Notes under the pieces: generated by a model | Databases searched by the model: none | What the model saw: only the letters and a program-made list of their open reading frames with translations | Told to the model about the DNA's origin: nothing | Origin: Christiangramia echinicola DSM 19838 | GTDB lineage: Bacteria; Bacteroidota; Bacteroidia; Flavobacteriales; Flavobacteriaceae | Assembly: GCF_000423065.1 (NCBI RefSeq) | Contig: NZ_AUHG01000010.1 | Span: forward strand, 1 to 64,000 | Length of the DNA stretch: 64,000 nt | Reading direction: 5' to 3' | Translations under genes and position numbers: made by a program | Shown here: positions 37,393-45,502 of the stretch, one piece after another | Position numbering within the stretch: position 1 is the first letter of the stretch | How the letters are laid out: each line of letters starts with the position of its first letter

Positions 37393-38023
37393 GATATTCC
37401 AGGAATTCCGATCTGGGGATCTCATCTGCTCCCAGACTTTCCAGATGGCTGGTATATATCTGGCAGTCTATTAATTTCACCCCATCCCTTTCCAGTTTTT
37501 GAACCAGCTTTATAAATCCAAATTTAGAAGCATTACTGGCCTTGGCGAACATACTTTCCCCACAGAATACCTGCTTGTCCTTTAGATAAATTCCATAAAG
37601 TCCACCTACTAAATCCTCATTATCCCATACTTCTACAGAATGCGCTAAACCTTCTTTATGTAGTTGAAGATAATTCTCCTTAATTTCGGGAGTTATCCAG
37701 GTTCCATCCTGGCCTTTTCTATCTACCTGCCCGCAATTCTCAATAACTCTTTCAAACTCCTGATTGAAAGTAACCTGGAACTTATCCTGGTTTAAAAAGG
37801 GTCGCATGCTTCTGGCTATTCTAAGATCTTCAGGGAAAAGAACCATTCTTGGATCTGGTGACCACCAAAGGACCGGTTGCCCTTCACTATACCATGGAAA
37901 AACACCTTTATAATAAGCCTCTTTCAACCTTTCAGGACTTAGATCTCTACCCACAGCAAGTAATCCCTCGCTGTCTGCGAAACTCACCGGTGGCAATTCC
38001 TGGTCTGGATAGATAAAATACAA
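37385..38023 (-). CDS. aat: leucyl/phenylalanyl-tRNA-protein transferase
   Basis: A 212-residue Aat enzyme, which transfers Leu or Phe from tRNA to the N-terminal Arg or Lys of proteins, marking them for ClpS/ClpAP (N-degron pathway). Signatures: AVGRDLSPERLKEAYYKGVFPW, WWSPDPRMVLFP, GLYGIYLKDKQVFCGESMF and CQIYTSHLESLGA. Length fits the family. Neighbours are unrelated, and it overlaps tag tail to tail. Confidence 0.95.
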   Translation of the reverse strand: MYFIYPDQELPPVSFADSEGLLAVGRDLSPERLKEAYYKGVFPWYSEGQPVLWWSPDPRMVLFPEDLRIARSMRPFLNQDKFQVTFNQEFERVIENCGQVDRKGQDGTWITPEIKENYLQLHKEGLAHSVEVWDNEDLVGGLYGIYLKDKQVFCGESMFAKASNASKFGFIKLVQKLERDGVKLIDCQIYTSHLESLGADEIPRSEFLEYLK

Positions 38024-38048
38024 ATGATATTATTTTAATAATTGAAAA

Positions 38049-38084
38049 TAAAAAAGTCCGGCGAATTTTCTAACCGGACTTTGA
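38049..38084 (-). terminator. terminator of the DUF3127 gene
   Basis: Arms AAGTCCGG and CCGGACTT flank a 12-nt loop, with a T run after the hairpin on the minus strand. It lies about 120 bp after the DUF3127 stop; repeat fragments fill the spacing. Confidence 0.6.
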
Positions 38085-38094
38085 TTTTATTATA

Positions 38095-38195
38095 TCGAAC
38101 TTCGACAAGCTCAGTTCTACAAATAATTTTAAAATGAGACATCTCTAACAAAAGTGAAAGATCTCTATAGATTTCTCTCATTGATCGAAATGACT
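38095..38195. repeat. fragments of REP-like repeats
   Basis: Partial elements matching the families elsewhere: CTTCGACAAGCTCAGT near 38099, and AGATTTCTCTCATTGATCGA near 38169-38188. They look like decayed copies between aat and the DUF3127 gene. Confidence 0.55.
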
Positions 38196-38204
38196 CAAAT
38201 TGCC

Positions 38205-38579
38205 TTAGAAAGGAAGATCATCATAATCTTCTTCATTAAGATCGCTAGCCGGCTCGAACTGGTCCGGTGGTGGCACGTTAGAGCCACCTGACGGCTGCTG
38301 TGCTGCAAGATTTTCAATTCTCCAACCCTGGATAGAATTGAAATACTTAGTCTCACCCTGTGGGCTTACCCATTCACGTCCTCTAAGGTTTACTCCAATC
38401 TTAACCGGTTGCCCAACCTGAAATGCATCTAAAAGACTGCATTTATCCTGAACGAACTCGATCATTATATGTTGAGGATACTGCTCCTCTGTGGTTACAA
38501 CCATTTCTCTTTTCTGAAATCCGTTGCTTCCAAATGTTTTTGTGTCGCCAATAAGCTTAATTTTTCCCTGTACTTCCAT
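38205..38579 (-). CDS. DUF3127 protein with SSB-like C-terminal tail
   Basis: A 124-residue DUF3127 protein, almost confined to Bacteroidota. The N-terminal 90 residues look like an OB fold with family motifs VQGKIKLIGDTKTFGSNGF and YFNSIQGWRIE. A glycine/proline-rich linker follows, then the acidic end NEEDYDDLPF. This end resembles the C-terminal tip of single-stranded DNA-binding protein (DDDIPF), which docks partner proteins. A role with single-stranded DNA is an inference; no function is established. It starts 7 bp after the flavin-reductase gene and may share its transcript. Confidence 0.85.
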   Translation of the reverse strand: MEVQGKIKLIGDTKTFGSNGFQKREMVVTTEEQYPQHIMIEFVQDKCSLLDAFQVGQPVKIGVNLRGREWVSPQGETKYFNSIQGWRIENLAAQQPSGGSNVPPPDQFEPASDLNEEDYDDLPF

Positions 38580-38586
38580 TGTCTGT

Positions 38587-39459
38587 TTATTTTGCTAATA
38601 ATATTTTCCAGGCGTCTTCAGGTCTGTCTTCTTCAAGATAAGCCTGCGCCCGTATATGAATTTTCTTTTTATCACCGCTTTTTACAAGTTCGGCTTCTTC
38701 TTTATTTGAATTAAGGAAAGCTTCAATTTCCCCGTTTTCAGGCAGAGCTTCTACATTCCCTAATTTACCAAGGTCGTTCCCGGTAAGGATCTCACTGGTT
38801 CTAACACCTTCTGGCATCGCATCTACTCCAATTCCCAATGTTGAAAGTGGCTTTGGAACTTCGAACATTCCCATTTTAGCACGGGTATACCAGTTACCAC
38901 CCATACGGGCTACCTGATCTATTTTATGCTGATCTATAAATCCGTCTGCATCCAGAATATCCTCCTTGATATGCATTTTCACAACATGGCAGATCACCAG
39001 GTTTCCTGCGCCACCTTCAGTTCCAGTTTCGATCACTTCTTTGATCTTACATTCAAACTGAACCGGAGATTCTGCTACTCTGAAAGGTTTTACGAGATCA
39101 GATTTCTGCATGGTTAATCCAGACTTCTCAAACTCGTTTACATCTTCACCATATTCAGTACTTGAAAGTGACATTTGCTGAACTATATCATAATTCACGA
39201 TATTGATCACCACCTCATCTACTTTTTTAGCATTTTCAAAAGTATGCTTCGTAGTATTATCTCTTCCTCTCCTTGCCGGAGAAAAGATCAATACCGGCGG
39301 ATTCGCTCCAAAAACATTGAAAAAACTGAAAGGAGAAAGATTAGGATTACCATCTTCATCAATTGTACTGGCAAATGCAATAGGCCTTGGACCTATAGCA
39401 CCCAGAAGATATTTATGTAATTTCCCGACACTTACGTCCTTGGGTTCTATACTGAACAT
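38587..39459 (-). CDS. flavin reductase-like FMN-binding protein
   Basis: A 290-residue protein with the flavin-reductase-like domain in its first 200 residues (AIGPRPIAFASTIDEDGNPN, SFFNVFGANPPVLIFSPAR). The final 90 residues are an extra charged region. Such proteins bind FMN and reduce flavins with NAD(P)H or act as oxidoreductase partners. The substrate is unknown. A possible -7 box TATCTTTG sits at 39481-39474, just upstream. Confidence 0.85.
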   Translation of the reverse strand: MFSIEPKDVSVGKLHKYLLGAIGPRPIAFASTIDEDGNPNLSPFSFFNVFGANPPVLIFSPARRGRDNTTKHTFENAKKVDEVVINIVNYDIVQQMSLSSTEYGEDVNEFEKSGLTMQKSDLVKPFRVAESPVQFECKIKEVIETGTEGGAGNLVICHVVKMHIKEDILDADGFIDQHKIDQVARMGGNWYTRAKMGMFEVPKPLSTLGIGVDAMPEGVRTSEILTGNDLGKLGNVEALPENGEIEAFLNSNKEEAELVKSGDKKKIHIRAQAYLEEDRPEDAWKILLAK

Positions 39460-39573
39460 AGATTAATTTTTGCCAAAGATAAAGAATCGAGCAAGGAATG
39501 AAAAGCAATGCATTACAATAAAAATAGTTTTAAAACGCTTATATTTATTTTTGATTAAAAGCCGGAAACATAC

Positions 39574-40722
39574 ATGAATCTACCCGACGAGCGCAGCTTT
39601 AATCGCTGGTTTATCATTATTTCCTGCCTTGTGCTCATCGTACTGGTGCTCTGGAATACAAGTATATTTTTTCAGCGACTAAAAGAAGATGAACGGGCGA
39701 AAATGAATATCTGGGCGCAGGCACAGGAGGAACTAAGCAATGCTCCGGAAGATGCCGACCTGAGCCTGATTCTTCAAATTTTAAATAATAACACTACCAT
39801 CCCCATCATACATACCGATGAGAACGGAGAAATAGCATATACCACTAATCTAGACCCTTCCATTCTTGAAGATCCTGAACGAACCGCAGAATACCTGGAA
39901 GACCTGAAGGAAGAAAATGAACCAATTGAGGTAGATCTAGGTGATAACCAGATACAGTATTTATATTACGGGAATTCACCGGCTCTAAATAAACTGAAGT
40001 ATTACCCTATTGGCTTAACTTTGATCGGGTTCTTATTCATTGGAGTTGTTTACTTCTTTTATACAACTACAAAATCAAGCGAACAGAATAAGCTATGGGC
40101 CGGGATGGCCAAGGAAACTGCTCATCAAATAGGAACGCCGCTAAGCTCTCTTATTGGATGGACCGAAATTTTAAAGACAGAAAATGTAAATCCATCTTAC
40201 GTGGAGGAGATGGAAAAGGATATTGACAGGTTACGAACCATTACCGAAAGATTTTCCAAAATAGGTTCTGCACCAAATTTACAGCAAACAGATATAGTGG
40301 CCGCGACCAGGGAAAGTTTTGATTATTTAAAACTAAGAAGCTCTAATCTTATCGATTTCAGCATAAGAACACCAAGACAGCCTATTTATGTTCAGCTAAA
40401 TGAACAGCTTTATAGCTGGACCATAGAAAACCTCGTGAAAAATGCTATTGATGCCATGCGTGGAAAAGGTGAGCTAATGATCGAGATCAAGCAGGATATA
40501 AAAGAGGCGCATATCTACATTACCGATACCGGGAAAGGGATCGATAAAAATAGATTCAAGTCTATTTTTGATCCTGGACAGACGACAAAAAAACGAGGTT
40601 GGGGATTAGGCCTATCGCTGGCTAAAAGAATTATCGAGGTATATCACAAAGGAAAGATCAAAGTTGCCCGGAGTGAGATCAATAAAGGAACAACTTTTCA
40701 GATAAGTCTGAAAAAGATCTAG
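39574..40722 (+). CDS. sensor histidine kinase
   Basis: A 382-residue inner-membrane kinase. Two membrane segments (about residues 12-33 and 148-170) enclose a periplasmic sensing region of about 115 residues. The H box is ETAHQIGTPLSSLIGW with His near 183, the N box NLVKNAIDAM near 286, and G boxes ITDTGKGID and WGLGLSLAKRI. The Q after the phosphorylated His is typical of this Bacteroidota subgroup. No response-regulator gene is adjacent, so it is an orphan. It starts 114 bp from the divergent flavin-reductase gene; a -7-like TATTTTTG lies at 39546. Confidence 0.92.
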   Translation: MNLPDERSFNRWFIIISCLVLIVLVLWNTSIFFQRLKEDERAKMNIWAQAQEELSNAPEDADLSLILQILNNNTTIPIIHTDENGEIAYTTNLDPSILEDPERTAEYLEDLKEENEPIEVDLGDNQIQYLYYGNSPALNKLKYYPIGLTLIGFLFIGVVYFFYTTTKSSEQNKLWAGMAKETAHQIGTPLSSLIGWTEILKTENVNPSYVEEMEKDIDRLRTITERFSKIGSAPNLQQTDIVAATRESFDYLKLRSSNLIDFSIRTPRQPIYVQLNEQLYSWTIENLVKNAIDAMRGKGELMIEIKQDIKEAHIYITDTGKGIDKNRFKSIFDPGQTTKKRGWGLGLSLAKRIIEVYHKGKIKVARSEINKGTTFQISLKKI

Positions 40723-41132
40723 AATTCAGAGATCTTTTTTCTCAACCAATCTGGCACGGGAAAAGTTTCATTTTTATCAAAATCGAAGCAAACCACAACA
40801 TCTGTACCTTCAGCACATATCTCCCCTTTTTCATCCAGAATTAAATGCTTCAATCCAAAACTTTTGTTACCTATAAAATCGAGTTTGGTTTTAACCACCG
40901 CCTTTCCGGGATAAATTAATGATCTTTTAAAATCACATTTCGTAGAAACCAGCATCGTACCCTGGTTAGAATTGCGATAGAATTCATGAATACCCGAGGC
41001 TTCCCAGAAATTCACTCTTCCGCTTTGCAAATAACGCATATAAGAAACATTATTCACATGCTCATACATATCCAGATCTCCCCAATCTATGCGTAATTCC
41101 AGACTGAGTTTATAATCAGAAATTTTTATCAC
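40719..41132 (-). CDS. acyl-CoA thioesterase (hotdog fold, 4HBT)
   Basis: A 137-residue hotdog-fold thioesterase. The 4HBT signature is IDWGDLDMYEHVNNVSYMRY, with the catalytic Asp in DLDMYEH. It would hydrolyse an acyl-CoA thioester; the substrate is unknown. Its start overlaps the HIT gene stop by 4 bp, indicating coupling, and its end overlaps the histidine-kinase stop by 4 bp, tail to tail. Confidence 0.88.
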   Translation of the reverse strand: MIKISDYKLSLELRIDWGDLDMYEHVNNVSYMRYLQSGRVNFWEASGIHEFYRNSNQGTMLVSTKCDFKRSLIYPGKAVVKTKLDFIGNKSFGLKHLILDEKGEICAEGTDVVVCFDFDKNETFPVPDWLRKKISEF

Positions 41133-41524
41133 AGTTCAACATTTTCGCTTATTGCAGCGGCCAGTTCCTTAAATTCTTCATCAGACATTTCTACATTATT
41201 AGAAAAGTCCATATCCTTCATACTATTAAGCGGAATTAGATGAACATGGGTATGTGGTACTTCCAGTCCTACTACGGCCATCCCTACTCTTTTGCAAGAA
41301 ACTGTTTGCTCTAACGCAATAGATACTCTTCTCGTAAAACGCATTAGTTCATGATACATTTCCTCTTCCAGGTCCCAGATCTTGTTGATCTCCTTCTTCG
41401 GGATACACAAAACGTGTCCCTTTGCATTTGGCCTGATATCTAAGAAGGCTAAAAACTGGCTGTTTTCAGCGACTTTATACGCAGGCACTTCTCCTTTTAC
41501 GATCTTTGTGAATAGTGTTGACAT
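41129..41524 (-). CDS. HIT family nucleotide-binding hydrolase
   Basis: A 131-residue HIT (histidine triad) protein. The triad HTHVHLIPL is near the C-terminus, with FTKIVKGEVPAYKVAE and FLDIRPNAKGHVLCIPK upstream. HIT proteins of this kind hydrolyse nucleotide phosphoramidates or dinucleotides such as adenylated substrates. It lies about 100 bp after greA, with a terminator between, and is coupled to the thioesterase gene. Confidence 0.93.
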   Translation of the reverse strand: MSTLFTKIVKGEVPAYKVAENSQFLAFLDIRPNAKGHVLCIPKKEINKIWDLEEEMYHELMRFTRRVSIALEQTVSCKRVGMAVVGLEVPHTHVHLIPLNSMKDMDFSNNVEMSDEEFKELAAAISENVEL

Positions 41525-41549
41525 GATTAGGTTGGTTTTTAATAAAAAT

Positions 41550-41597
41550 AAAAAATCCTTTTCTCAAATCCGAAAATACAGATGAAAGAAAAGGATG
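41550..41597 (-). terminator. terminator of greA
   Basis: Arms ATCCTTTTCT and AGAAAAGGAT around a 28-nt loop, with a T run following on the minus strand. Confidence 0.6.
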
Positions 41598-41621
41598 AAA
41601 TTTTAACTGATACGAACAGGC

Positions 41622-42098
41622 TTATTCTCTCCAGATCTCTATAACCTCAAAGGTCACAGTTCCGTTAGGAACCTCAATTTCTGCAGTGTCGCCAACTTCT
41701 TTACCAAGAAGCCCTTTCCCAATAGGAGAATCTACAGAGATCTTACCGGCTTTAAGATCGGCTTCACTTTGGGCAACAAGTTTATATTTCATCTCTGCGC
41801 CGTTGGTCTTGTTCTTTATTTTCACATGCGAATGCACTAAAACCTTGGAGGTATCTAATTGCGATTCATCTATAACTCTGGCATTAGCAACCACCTCTTC
41901 TAATTTAGAGATCTTCATTTCTAATAGGCCCTGCGCTTCTTTTGCTGCATCATATTCAGCATTCTCACTTAAATCACCTTTATCACGAGCTTCACCAATC
42001 GCTTCTGAAGCTTTAGGCCTCTCTACATCTTTAAGGTGATTAAGCTCATCCTTAAGCTTTTTTAACCCTTCTGGGGTATAATAAGATACTTTGCTCAT
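41622..42098 (-). CDS. greA: transcription elongation factor GreA
   Basis: A 158-residue GreA. The coiled-coil N-terminus contains YYTPEGLKKLKDELNHLK and GDLSENAEYDAAKE with the acidic tip, and the C-terminal FKBP-like domain has SPIGKGLLGKEVGDTAEIEV. It restores backtracked RNA polymerase by stimulating transcript cleavage. It has its own terminator and appears to be the first gene of this stretch. Confidence 0.95.
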   Translation of the reverse strand: MSKVSYYTPEGLKKLKDELNHLKDVERPKASEAIGEARDKGDLSENAEYDAAKEAQGLLEMKISKLEEVVANARVIDESQLDTSKVLVHSHVKIKNKTNGAEMKYKLVAQSEADLKAGKISVDSPIGKGLLGKEVGDTAEIEVPNGTVTFEVIEIWRE

Positions 42099-42351
42099 AA
42101 CTTTATCGTTTTATTAATCGCGGTCCAGGAGAAACTCCTGAAACCGGAAAACATACCTTATAATGATTTTAGTACTAAAATAAATCCCTGGATGCGGGAT
42201 TGCCCGGTTCTATAAGTTTTTAACTCTCCGGGTTCAAACTATTGTATCATTAACTGAAAAAATCCCATTTATAGCGGGATTTCTATAAACAAATGTAAGA
42301 AATTTAATCTTTCGGTACAATTATATTATTTTCGCTGTAACTCAATTTTTT
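42099..42351. other. divergent intergenic region between greA and the Rieske-like gene
   Basis: About 250 bp upstream of both genes, with a hairpin AAATCCC/GGGATTT near 42263-42286. No clear promoter pair was identified. Confidence 0.4.
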
Positions 42352-42780
42352 ATGAAAAAAACGCTCTTCATTTTATCCATTATTTCGCTGCTTATGGCCT
42401 GTTCGGGTTCTGATGATTCTTACCGCAATAACCCAAATTTGCCGAACGTGAATTTCCGCTTTCAGCTGAACTTAAATTTACCGGAATATAACGATCTGCA
42501 GTTTCCGGGAAACTCTTATGCAACCTACAATCATGGAGTAAGAGGAGTAGTTATATACAATATAAATAATCAGCAATATGCTGCGTTTGAACTTAGCGAT
42601 CCCAATCACCCGCCGAGTAGTTGCTCGGGAATGACAGTTAATGGGGTCATTGCCAGCTGTGGATGCGATGATAATGAGTATAATGTTATCACTGGTGAGC
42701 TCGTAGATGGTGATGGTGAATACACCATGCAACCATACCGGGTTCAACGATCTGGGGATTTATTAGAAGTATTTAATTAA
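42352..42780 (+). CDS. small lipoprotein, degenerate Rieske-like fold
   Basis: A 142-residue lipoprotein: a signal peptide with lipobox SLLMAC (Cys17) and then a mature part. The C-terminal region shows CSGMTVNGVIASCGCDDNEY, then GELVDGDGEYTMQPYRV and GDLLEV. This order resembles a Rieske iron-sulfur domain (CPCHGSxF, GPA-PLxxYxV, GDxLxV), but the ligand histidines are absent. It is therefore probably a Rieske-like fold without a normal [2Fe-2S] cluster. This is inferred from motif order only. It is likely anchored in the membrane on the periplasmic side. Single gene. Confidence 0.75.
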   Translation: MKKTLFILSIISLLMACSGSDDSYRNNPNLPNVNFRFQLNLNLPEYNDLQFPGNSYATYNHGVRGVVIYNINNQQYAAFELSDPNHPPSSCSGMTVNGVIASCGCDDNEYNVITGELVDGDGEYTMQPYRVQRSGDLLEVFN

Positions 42781-42822
42781 AAAAGCCCCCTTTCCAGATA
42801 CTCCGCGAAATGGAAAGGAAGC
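42780..42822 (-). terminator. terminator of the TonB-dependent receptor gene
   Basis: Arms GCCCCCTTTCCA and TGGAAAGGAAGC around a loop; the minus strand ends in GGGGGCTTTTTT. It lies at the stop codons of the two convergent genes and may serve both. Confidence 0.6.
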
Positions 42823-42840
42823 CGATTAAACTATTGAACT

Positions 42841-45222
42841 TTAAAACTTCATTGTTAGTCCTAGTAAAAAGTTGGTAGTGGCCTGGGGATAATATCCGGC
42901 CCCATCTAAAGTTTGCACACCAGAAGGAGTATCTTCACTAGGAATATTGAAAGTGTAGTAGTAGCCATTTGAAATATATTTCTCATTGAAGATATTATTT
43001 ACCAATCCTGTAAGTACGATTTCTCTAAAGAACCATGGCTTATCCCAGGTGTACTGAATATTAAAATCGTTCACAAAATAACTATCGAGTTTAGAGTTAA
43101 TAGCTTCTACATTACTCATAAACTGCTCGCCCACATATTTTGAAAGTAATTTCAGCTCCAGACCTCCTACCGGCTCGTAACCAATAATATTACCAGCTAC
43201 GATCTCAGGAGAATAAGAAATATCTGTATCTCCATAGGCAACCAATTCTCCATCAAAAGGTGAAACAAAATCTATATTCTTATTCCGGCTCAGGGCAATA
43301 TTTGGTCTTACAGATAATTTATCTGAAAATCTAACTGTTGCATCTACCTCGAGCCCGAAACGGTAGCTGTTTCCGCTATTCTGGCGAATAAAAGCTCCAA
43401 CATCATCTATACCGCCGGTTAGAACTAACTGATTTTCATAACCCATATAATACAGGTTTGTATTCAGAATAAAATTTTGACTTTTATGTCTCCATCCAAG
43501 CTCGAAATCGTTTAATTCTTCAGGTTCCGGATCCCCATTTTCGTAATCATTTCTACTTGGCTCTCTATGCGCACGAGCATAGGAAAGATAAAATTGATCT
43601 GCATCATTCAATGCATAAGTTAATCCCGCCTTTGGATTGAAAAAGTTGAAATTATCGTCATTTTGAAATCTTGACTGATCGTCTAGTACTCCATCGGTTT
43701 CGTAATTCACGGTTCTCAACTGAAGGTCGCCATAACCGGAAAGTTTTTCAGTGATCTTGAAATTTGCTTTTCCGTAGATATTAAAATCGGTCTTATCTGC
43801 CTGGTTAAAATAATAAAGCTCATAGGGATCGTTATTCCTGGCAAATCTTGTATAAACAACTTCCCCAAAATGATCTCCTTCGTATTTATTCCATCCACCG
43901 CCAAGAGTCACATCCCAATTTGAGTTTTGATAATTTAAACTGAAAACCGTTCCGTAGAAATGATTATCAAGCCATTTAGTTCCCACAAGGTCTGAGGTAT
44001 TCACTTCCTCTCCTTCTGAATTAAAAGCTTGTAAACCAAAATCTGCCAGATCAGCATCCTCTTCATATTCCTCATAGTATCCTCTACCATACGTATAATG
44101 CAAAGCTATATTAGAAGACCAGTTAGAGTTATAGTCCTGGTTCCATAAGAACTGGTAATGATCCTGACTATAATTATCGGTTTGATTATCATAGAATTTT
44201 GTATTTCCACTCTCATCGGTATAGATCCCGGCTGGATTAAAAGTCCTGTCATTTTCCAGCGTTTCCTGATCTATTCCATACCAGGCCTGGTAAGTTCTTT
44301 CTGTACCACCAAAAGTCACCGCTTTAACCAACGTATTTTCATCTACATAAGAACCCTGTAAAAAATAGGATTTAAGATCACTGGAAGCCCGGTCTATATA
44401 ACCATCGCTCCGAATTTTAGAAGCTCTTCCTCCAATTGAAAAATGATCGTTTATTAATCCTGTGCTGAATTTCACGGTATGTTTAAAAGTGTTGTACGAA
44501 CCAACGCTATTTGAAACCTCAGCCTGTGCTTCTTCTTTATAAGAATCTGTAAGAATATTTAAGCTAGCGCCAAAAGCACCGGCGCCATTAGTTGAAGTTC
44601 CAACCCCTCTTTGTAGTTGTAGGTTTTCTACAGATGAGGCAAAATCCCCCAGGTTTACCCAGAATGTTCCCTGGCTTTCAGCATCGTTATAAGGAATTCC
44701 GTTTATGGTTACATTCACCCTGGTAGCGTCACTACCCCTTACCCGAATTCCTGTATATCCCACTCCGTTTCCAGCATCGGTAGTAGTTACCACATTGGGC
44801 ATATAATTCATTAAAACTGGAATATCCTGACCAAGGTTTCGGTCTTCGATCTCCTCATTACTAAGGTTACTGTAGGTGATGGGAGATTGCTCTGTTACTC
44901 TTACTGCGGAAAGGAATACTTCATCTAAAGTTTCTTTGGCTCCGGCAAGATCAACATTCAATTGCATGTCTGAATCCAGTACCAGTTTCTTACTTTTCTG
45001 ATTTCCGAAGGCAAAAACAAGGGTATAGGTTCCTTTTTTAAGAGTAAGTTCGTAATTGCCATTTTCATCTGCAACCGTACCAACGCCGGTACTTTTCACA
45101 TAGATGGTGGCCTCCTCCAGGGGGTCTCCATTCTCAGTCACTGTTCCTGTTACTTTAAATTCTTGTGCGAGGCCCTGCAATGAGAGAAGTAAAAGGCCTG
45201 CCAGAAATAACACATTTTTCAT
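42841..45222 (-). CDS. TonB-dependent outer-membrane receptor, predicted thiamin-type substrate
   Basis: A 793-residue receptor: signal peptide to about residue 19 (ending GLAQ), a carboxypeptidase-regulatory-like beta domain to about 100 (GTVTENGDPLEEATIYVKST), a plug domain (NYMPNVVTTTDAGNGVGY, GIPYNDAESQGTFWVNL) and a 22-strand-type barrel to the C-terminal aromatic residue (LLGLTMKF). TonB-dependent receptors import large or scarce solutes through the outer membrane. A TPP riboswitch controls this gene, and comparative work on Bacteroidota has linked such receptors to thiamin uptake. Thiamin or a derivative is therefore the best inferred substrate. Confidence 0.93.
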   Translation of the reverse strand: MKNVLFLAGLLLLSLQGLAQEFKVTGTVTENGDPLEEATIYVKSTGVGTVADENGNYELTLKKGTYTLVFAFGNQKSKKLVLDSDMQLNVDLAGAKETLDEVFLSAVRVTEQSPITYSNLSNEEIEDRNLGQDIPVLMNYMPNVVTTTDAGNGVGYTGIRVRGSDATRVNVTINGIPYNDAESQGTFWVNLGDFASSVENLQLQRGVGTSTNGAGAFGASLNILTDSYKEEAQAEVSNSVGSYNTFKHTVKFSTGLINDHFSIGGRASKIRSDGYIDRASSDLKSYFLQGSYVDENTLVKAVTFGGTERTYQAWYGIDQETLENDRTFNPAGIYTDESGNTKFYDNQTDNYSQDHYQFLWNQDYNSNWSSNIALHYTYGRGYYEEYEEDADLADFGLQAFNSEGEEVNTSDLVGTKWLDNHFYGTVFSLNYQNSNWDVTLGGGWNKYEGDHFGEVVYTRFARNNDPYELYYFNQADKTDFNIYGKANFKITEKLSGYGDLQLRTVNYETDGVLDDQSRFQNDDNFNFFNPKAGLTYALNDADQFYLSYARAHREPSRNDYENGDPEPEELNDFELGWRHKSQNFILNTNLYYMGYENQLVLTGGIDDVGAFIRQNSGNSYRFGLEVDATVRFSDKLSVRPNIALSRNKNIDFVSPFDGELVAYGDTDISYSPEIVAGNIIGYEPVGGLELKLLSKYVGEQFMSNVEAINSKLDSYFVNDFNIQYTWDKPWFFREIVLTGLVNNIFNEKYISNGYYYTFNIPSEDTPSGVQTLDGAGYYPQATTNFLLGLTMKF

Positions 45223-45280
45223 TCGTAATAATTTTACGAATAAAAGGGGCGATTATTCTTGTTGATTTGGTTTAAAAATA

Positions 45281-45318
45281 AAAAATCCTGAACCTGCCAT
45301 CTGGCAAAATCAGGAGTA
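45281..45318 (-). terminator. rho-independent terminator of the TPP riboswitch expression platform
   Basis: On the minus strand TCCTGA...TCAGGA, with inner TGCCA/TGGCA arms, forms a hairpin followed by ATTTTTTA. It sits between the aptamer and the receptor start, so TPP binding would be expected to end transcription here. Confidence 0.75.
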
Positions 45319-45335
45319 CATACACTGTGCTTTCG

Positions 45336-45416
45336 CACAATTCCCTTGGCAGCATTACCCGCCCAGGTTCATTGGGTATGATCTCAGCCCTTCCGGGCAC
45401 CCCTTATGAGATTGTG
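45336..45416 (-). promoter_or_regulatory. TPP (thiamin pyrophosphate) riboswitch aptamer
   Basis: The minus strand contains the THI-box landmarks in order: GGGGTGCCC, GGGCTGAGATCATACCC, GAACCTG and GGGTAATGCTGCCAAGGGAA. The P1 stem is closed by CACAAT (45416-45411) and ATTGTG (45341-45336). A second hairpin GTGC-GAAA-GCAC directly after shares bases with the 3' P1 strand, so it may be the alternative fold. With the terminator downstream this is a transcriptional off-switch: high TPP, low receptor expression. Confidence 0.93.
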
Positions 45417-45419
45417 GCG

Positions 45420-45449
45420 CAAAAGTAATACGCTTTTTGAGAAATACAA
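45420..45449 (-). promoter_or_regulatory. Bacteroidota-type promoter of the riboswitch-receptor transcript
   Basis: On the minus strand TTG (45449-45447) and TACTTTTG (45427-45420) are separated by 19 bp. Transcription would begin near 45413, at the 5' end of the aptamer. Confidence 0.7.
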
Positions 45450-45502
45450 TACATTTGGAGAGATTTAAGAGAATTGGCTTAATTTTAGATAAAACATAAG
45501 TA

